Of a stretch of 64,000 nt of DNA, positions 61,086 to 64,000 are shown piece after piece. The position numbers and the translations under genes are program-made. Under the pieces are notes generated by a model. The model was given only the letters and a program-made list of their open reading frames with translations, was not told where the DNA came from and did no database searches. The stretch comes from VAYN01 sp963702075 (GTDB lineage: Bacteria; Actinomycetota; Thermoleophilia; Solirubrobacterales; 70-9): positions 2,170,001 through 2,234,000 of the forward strand of contig OY969703.1 of assembly GCA_963702075.1 (NCBI GenBank), given 5' to 3'. Every line of letters begins with the position of its first letter. Within the stretch, counting starts at the first letter, position 1.

Positions 61086-61159
61086 GGTGGCAGACGGGAT
61101 TCGAACCCGCGACCGCCGGCACCACAAGCCGGAGCTCTACCAACTGAGCTACTGCCACC
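61086..61159 (-). tRNA. tRNA-His (GTG anticodon)
   Basis: A 74-base cloverleaf on the minus strand. The acceptor GGTGGCAG pairs with CTGCCACC, including the G-1:C73 pair typical of tRNA-His. The D-arm is GCTCAGTTGGTAGAGC, the anticodon stem CCGGC/GCCGG surrounds TTGTGGT with anticodon GTG, and the T-arm is GCGGGTTCGAATCCCGT. CCA is not encoded. It is the insertion target of the adjacent island. Confidence 0.95.
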
Positions 61160-61411
61160 GCGCTAGACCCAATTTAGCTTGCCGGGCCGAAGGCTGGCGC
61201 CAGGGCGCCGGACCCGGGGCTCCTTGTTCGAAAGTGTTCGGAGAGCCGGGGCGTGATCCCCGTCAGGCCCCGGCTCCCTTCCCCTTTGCGGCACATCCCT
61301 CAACGCGACGGCCAACCAATCCCTGACCGTGCATCGCTTCCATCCCCAGCACCGCACGCGCGAGCATCCATCTCCATATGGCGGGACGCAAACGCCGAGG
61401 CAAAAGGGTTT

Positions 61412-62782
61412 CTATCTAGCGACCCTCTCCACCACCGGACTGGGTTTGGCGGCCGGGGCGACCATTGCGTCGACCGCGGCCGCCCCTCCGATCGCCGGGG
61501 CGAGCGCGATGTAGGAGAGCACCGGTGCCGCAATCGGCAGCTGCTCCCCGCTGCCGCTGGCGACGAAGTGGTGAATCACTCCCCACATCGCCCCGATCGA
61601 CGCTTCCGCCGCGAACACGGTCGGACGCTGCTCCGGCGGCGCTCCCTGGCGCAGCTTCGCCGCCAGCTTGGCGATCATCTCTAGGCGCCATTCGTCCCCC
61701 TGGGGGCCCGGCGAGAAGACCTCGCGGAAGGCGAGCTTGGCGAAGTCGGGGTCGCCTGCAAGTTGTCGGCAGAGCCGCAAGACCATGCGGTGGACGCCGC
61801 TCGCCCAGTCTTCGGCCGTGAGGTAAGCGGGTTCCGCGGCGGCCAGAGTCCGGTCGCTGAGCATCTCGAGCGTCGCCAGGAAGCAATCCGCCATCTCGTC
61901 GAAGTGCCTGTAGAAGCTGTGCCCCGGGACACCGGCGGCGGCGCGCACCCGCTGCACCGTCAGCGTCGCGTAGCCCTCTTTGCACGCCAGCCTCGCCGTC
62001 GCCGCCAGGATCATCGCCCGCTCGTCGCCGGGAGACGGCTTGACGACGGACGCGGGGAGCGGCGGGGCCCCATCGAGGCCGAGGCCGCACAGGCGGGTGA
62101 CACCGTCGTCGCAGAGGGAGAGCGTCCACTCCATCAGCTCGTCCCCATCGAGCGCCAGCTGCTGGGGGCTCCCGGAGAGCAGCCGTGCCCGCGCCACCCG
62201 GCCGCAACCGGCGACGATGCCTTTCACCAGGAGCCGCGGCAGCCGCGGGGGCCCGTCGGCCGAAGCGAGGCTTTTCGCCACCAGCGCCTCGAAGAGCCGG
62301 TTCGTACGCTGCATCCGCTCGGCGCCGGCGCCGGCGCCGAAGGCCTCGACCAGAGCCAGCCGCGCCGCCGCCGGGTTGCCGGCGACCTGGCCGGCGAAGG
62401 TGAGAAATCCGAGCCGGAGCCGCTCGCGCAGCTCATCCTCATCATCGATGGCGGCGTTAATCCCGCGCAGTGAGTGGTTGACGATGATGTCGTAGGTGGC
62501 GAGAAAGCACGCTTCCTTGCCGGAGAAGTGTTTGTAGAAGTCCCGCTTCGAGACGCGGGCGCGCTTGACCAGCGCCGCCACGGAGAAGGCGTTGTAGCCA
62601 TGCTCGGCGGTGAGCTCGACCATTGCCTCGTGCAGCCGTGCACGCTGGTGCATGGCGACTTCCTCCGCCGAAAGTCCCGGCCCTGGCCTCAGTTTCGGAT
62701 AGCGGGAGCTCCGCGATCGCGTGCTTCGCGATGAGCTGGATCTAGCGGTACCCGCACGACTGCGCGAGCCATTCGTAGCCAA
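61412..62782 (-). CDS. tandem TetR-family regulator (two fused repressor units)
   Basis: A 456-residue protein made of two complete TetR units. Unit 1 (about 40-235) has the helix-turn-helix FSVAALVKRARVSKRDFYKH, and unit 2 (about 250-440) has LTVQRVRAAAGVPGHSFYRH. Each is followed by a helical ligand-binding region. A Ser/Arg-rich N-terminal tail of about 30 residues (SRSTRSRSSR) precedes unit 1. A single chain could fold as an intramolecular dimer and bind one operator. It lies upstream of a P450 gene on the same strand order; regulatory targets are unknown. Confidence 0.87.
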   Translation of the reverse strand: MATNGSRSRAGTARSSSSRSTRSRSSRYPKLRPGPGLSAEEVAMHQRARLHEAMVELTAEHGYNAFSVAALVKRARVSKRDFYKHFSGKEACFLATYDIIVNHSLRGINAAIDDEDELRERLRLGFLTFAGQVAGNPAAARLALVEAFGAGAGAERMQRTNRLFEALVAKSLASADGPPRLPRLLVKGIVAGCGRVARARLLSGSPQQLALDGDELMEWTLSLCDDGVTRLCGLGLDGAPPLPASVVKPSPGDERAMILAATARLACKEGYATLTVQRVRAAAGVPGHSFYRHFDEMADCFLATLEMLSDRTLAAAEPAYLTAEDWASGVHRMVLRLCRQLAGDPDFAKLAFREVFSPGPQGDEWRLEMIAKLAAKLRQGAPPEQRPTVFAAEASIGAMWGVIHHFVASGSGEQLPIAAPVLSYIALAPAIGGAAAVDAMVAPAAKPSPVVERVAR

Positions 62783-62898
62783 TGGCCTGAACCTCCAAGG
62801 TATTCTGGAACGGCGTTCATCGCCTGTTCCTTAGTGATGATCTGGCCGTACCAACACTGGACAAGGCGTCCAGTTGCGCTCAGCCTCCCGCTGTCGCG

Positions 62899-64000
62899 TC
62901 AGGCGTGCCGGGAGCTGATGACGACTCGGGCGCCGTGCCGCGGAATCATCGTGACGTTGCGGTGCAGGGCTCGCTCGGGCTCGGGATCGGCGGCGCGCAG
63001 GTCGAGGCGGCGGGCCATCGTCTCCAGGACCACGCGCTGCTCGGCCATGGCCAGGGCTGCTCCCAGGCAGCGGCGGATGCCGCCGCCGAAGGGGAGCCAC
63101 TCGTAGGTTCCCGGCTTGCGATCTTGCCAGCGCTCGGGGCGGAAGGCGAAGGGCTCGGGATAGAGGTCCTCGCGGTGGTGCAGGAGGAGGATGCTGATCA
63201 GGACCGGGGTGTCGGCGGGAACGGCGTAGTCGCCGAGGCGCCAGGGGCGCTTGACGCGGCGGCCGACGATCGGCACCACCGGCCGCGAGCGCATCGTCTC
63301 GGTGATCACCGCCTCGACCGCCTCCTCCGCCCCATCGCCGGAGCGCACCGCCGCGACCAGGCGCTCGTGCGCGTCGGGGGTGCGGACGAGGCGCTCCCAG
63401 GCCCAGGCCAGCGAGTTGGCGGTCGTCTCGTGACCGGCCAGCACCAGGGTCAGCAGCTCGTCGCGGATTTCGCCGTCGGTCAGCGGCTCGCCCTCCTCGC
63501 TGCGCGCCTGCAGCAGCAGGGACAGAATGTCGTGGCGCTCCTCCAGGTCCTCGCGCCGCCGCAGCGCGATCACCGCGTCCATGCGGCGGTCGATCAGCGC
63601 CCGGCCGAGGCGGGTGAGGCCGACCGGCTCCTCGCGACGCACGTTCATCAGCTCGGCGACCTGGGCGATTGGCTTGGTCGAGAGTTCGACCAGGCCTTTG
63701 ATCGTCGAGCGCAGCCGCCCCTCGGGGCTGCGCGGATCCGGCTTCTCGCCGATCCCGAAGATGCCGGCCATGATCACGTCGAGGGTGATCGCCTGCATGC
63801 GCGGGGCCAGCGCGAACGGCTCGCCCAGCGGCCAGCTGTCGATCTCGCGATCGGCGGCGTGGGCGATCGCCGCCATGTAGTGCTGGATCGCCTCGCCATG
63901 GAAGGGCGGCAGCAGCAGCTTGCGCTGGCGCATGTGGCGCTCGCCGAGCGAGGTCAGGACCGAGTCCGGCCCGACGATCGGCCGCAGCGGCGACTCGGCC
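62899..64000 (-). CDS. cytochrome P450 (5' end beyond the window)
   Basis: At least 366 codons of a P450 are present; the N-terminus lies beyond the right edge. The frame stays open to base 63999 with P450-like sequence upstream of the first internal Met (VLTSLGERHMRQRKLLLPPF). The I-helix is VLAGHETTANSLAW, ExxR is ETMRSRP, and the heme-Cys loop is PFGGGIRRCLGAALA, so it looks active. The start given by the internal ATG 63933 is not the true one. The substrate is unknown; a tandem TetR lies just downstream. Confidence 0.9.
   Translation of the reverse strand, partial: AESPLRPIVGPDSVLTSLGERHMRQRKLLLPPFHGEAIQHYMAAIAHAADREIDSWPLGEPFALAPRMQAITLDVIMAGIFGIGEKPDPRSPEGRLRSTIKGLVELSTKPIAQVAELMNVRREEPVGLTRLGRALIDRRMDAVIALRRREDLEERHDILSLLLQARSEEGEPLTDGEIRDELLTLVLAGHETTANSLAWAWERLVRTPDAHERLVAAVRSGDGAEEAVEAVITETMRSRPVVPIVGRRVKRPWRLGDYAVPADTPVLISILLLHHREDLYPEPFAFRPERWQDRKPGTYEWLPFGGGIRRCLGAALAMAEQRVVLETMARRLDLRAADPEPERALHRNVTMIPRHGARVVISSRHA

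Overview
The window looks like chromosome from a high-GC Gram-positive actinobacterium, most likely of the class Thermoleophilia (Solirubrobacterales-like). The reasons are the very high GC content, many GTG/TTG starts, secreted proteins of a kind typical of that group (CSLREA beta-helix proteins, PD40 propellers, a 'GTKQLK...SKKVKKHSL' protein), an abundance of VOC, TetR, NTF2-like and GMC families, and a bifunctional GGDEF/HD-GYP protein. The taxonomic call is inference from gene content, because no rRNA lies in the window.

Layout. 0-4 kb: acyl-CoA catabolism (acyl-CoA dehydrogenase, a B12 mutase whose active site reads as isobutyryl-CoA rather than methylmalonyl-CoA mutase, and an alpha/beta hydrolase). 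4-11 kb: tyrosinase, DUF2182 membrane protein, MFS exporter, DUF1810, a nucleotidyltransferase-like protein and the c-di-GMP protein. 11-18.5 kb: a cytosolic trypsin-like protease/nuclease fusion, an acylphosphatase/LigD-type 3'-phosphoesterase fusion, a GH114 glycosidase, an internally deleted glycosyltransferase beside an intact one, a GMC oxidoreductase and a methyltransferase. 18.5-27 kb: metabolic and regulatory genes, including a class III cyclase and a divergent HAD/Fic pair whose start codons sit in the two arms of one large inverted repeat. 27-32.7 kb: secreted proteins.

32.8-37.8 kb is the most remarkable stretch. Three tandem paralogous Cys-rich small proteins share an N-terminal RLRVQL(P/G)C motif and a C-terminal helical segment. 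They are followed by a HopA1-like protein and a kinase-LanC fusion with an intact kinase and a Cys-Cys-Gly (ProcM-like) zinc site. I read this as a lanthipeptide-type RiPP operon of unusual composition: a separate HopA1-like putative lyase (as in class V) with a kinase-cyclase fusion (as in class III/IV), and substrates that appear to carry a C-terminal follower.

38-56 kb: more secreted proteins, a YcaQ-like glycosylase, TetR and VOC genes, a HigBA-like toxin-antitoxin pair, an alcohol dehydrogenase/epimerase operon, a frameshifted repeat protein, pdxH and an acyl-CoA synthetase. 56.0-56.8 kb holds a second toxin-antitoxin-like pair (DUF5615 PIN-like).

56.9-61.1 kb is a defence island of about 4.2 kb inserted at the 3' end of tRNA-His. 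An intact tRNA-His lies at one end and a 42-bp tRNA-His 3' fragment (40/42 identical) at the other, in direct orientation. It carries an OLD-family ATPase-TOPRIM nuclease and a two-gene Pycsar system (class III nucleotide cyclase and Pycsar transmembrane effector, overlapping by ATGA). No integrase is visible. The window ends with a tandem-duplicated TetR regulator and a cytochrome P450 that runs off the right edge.
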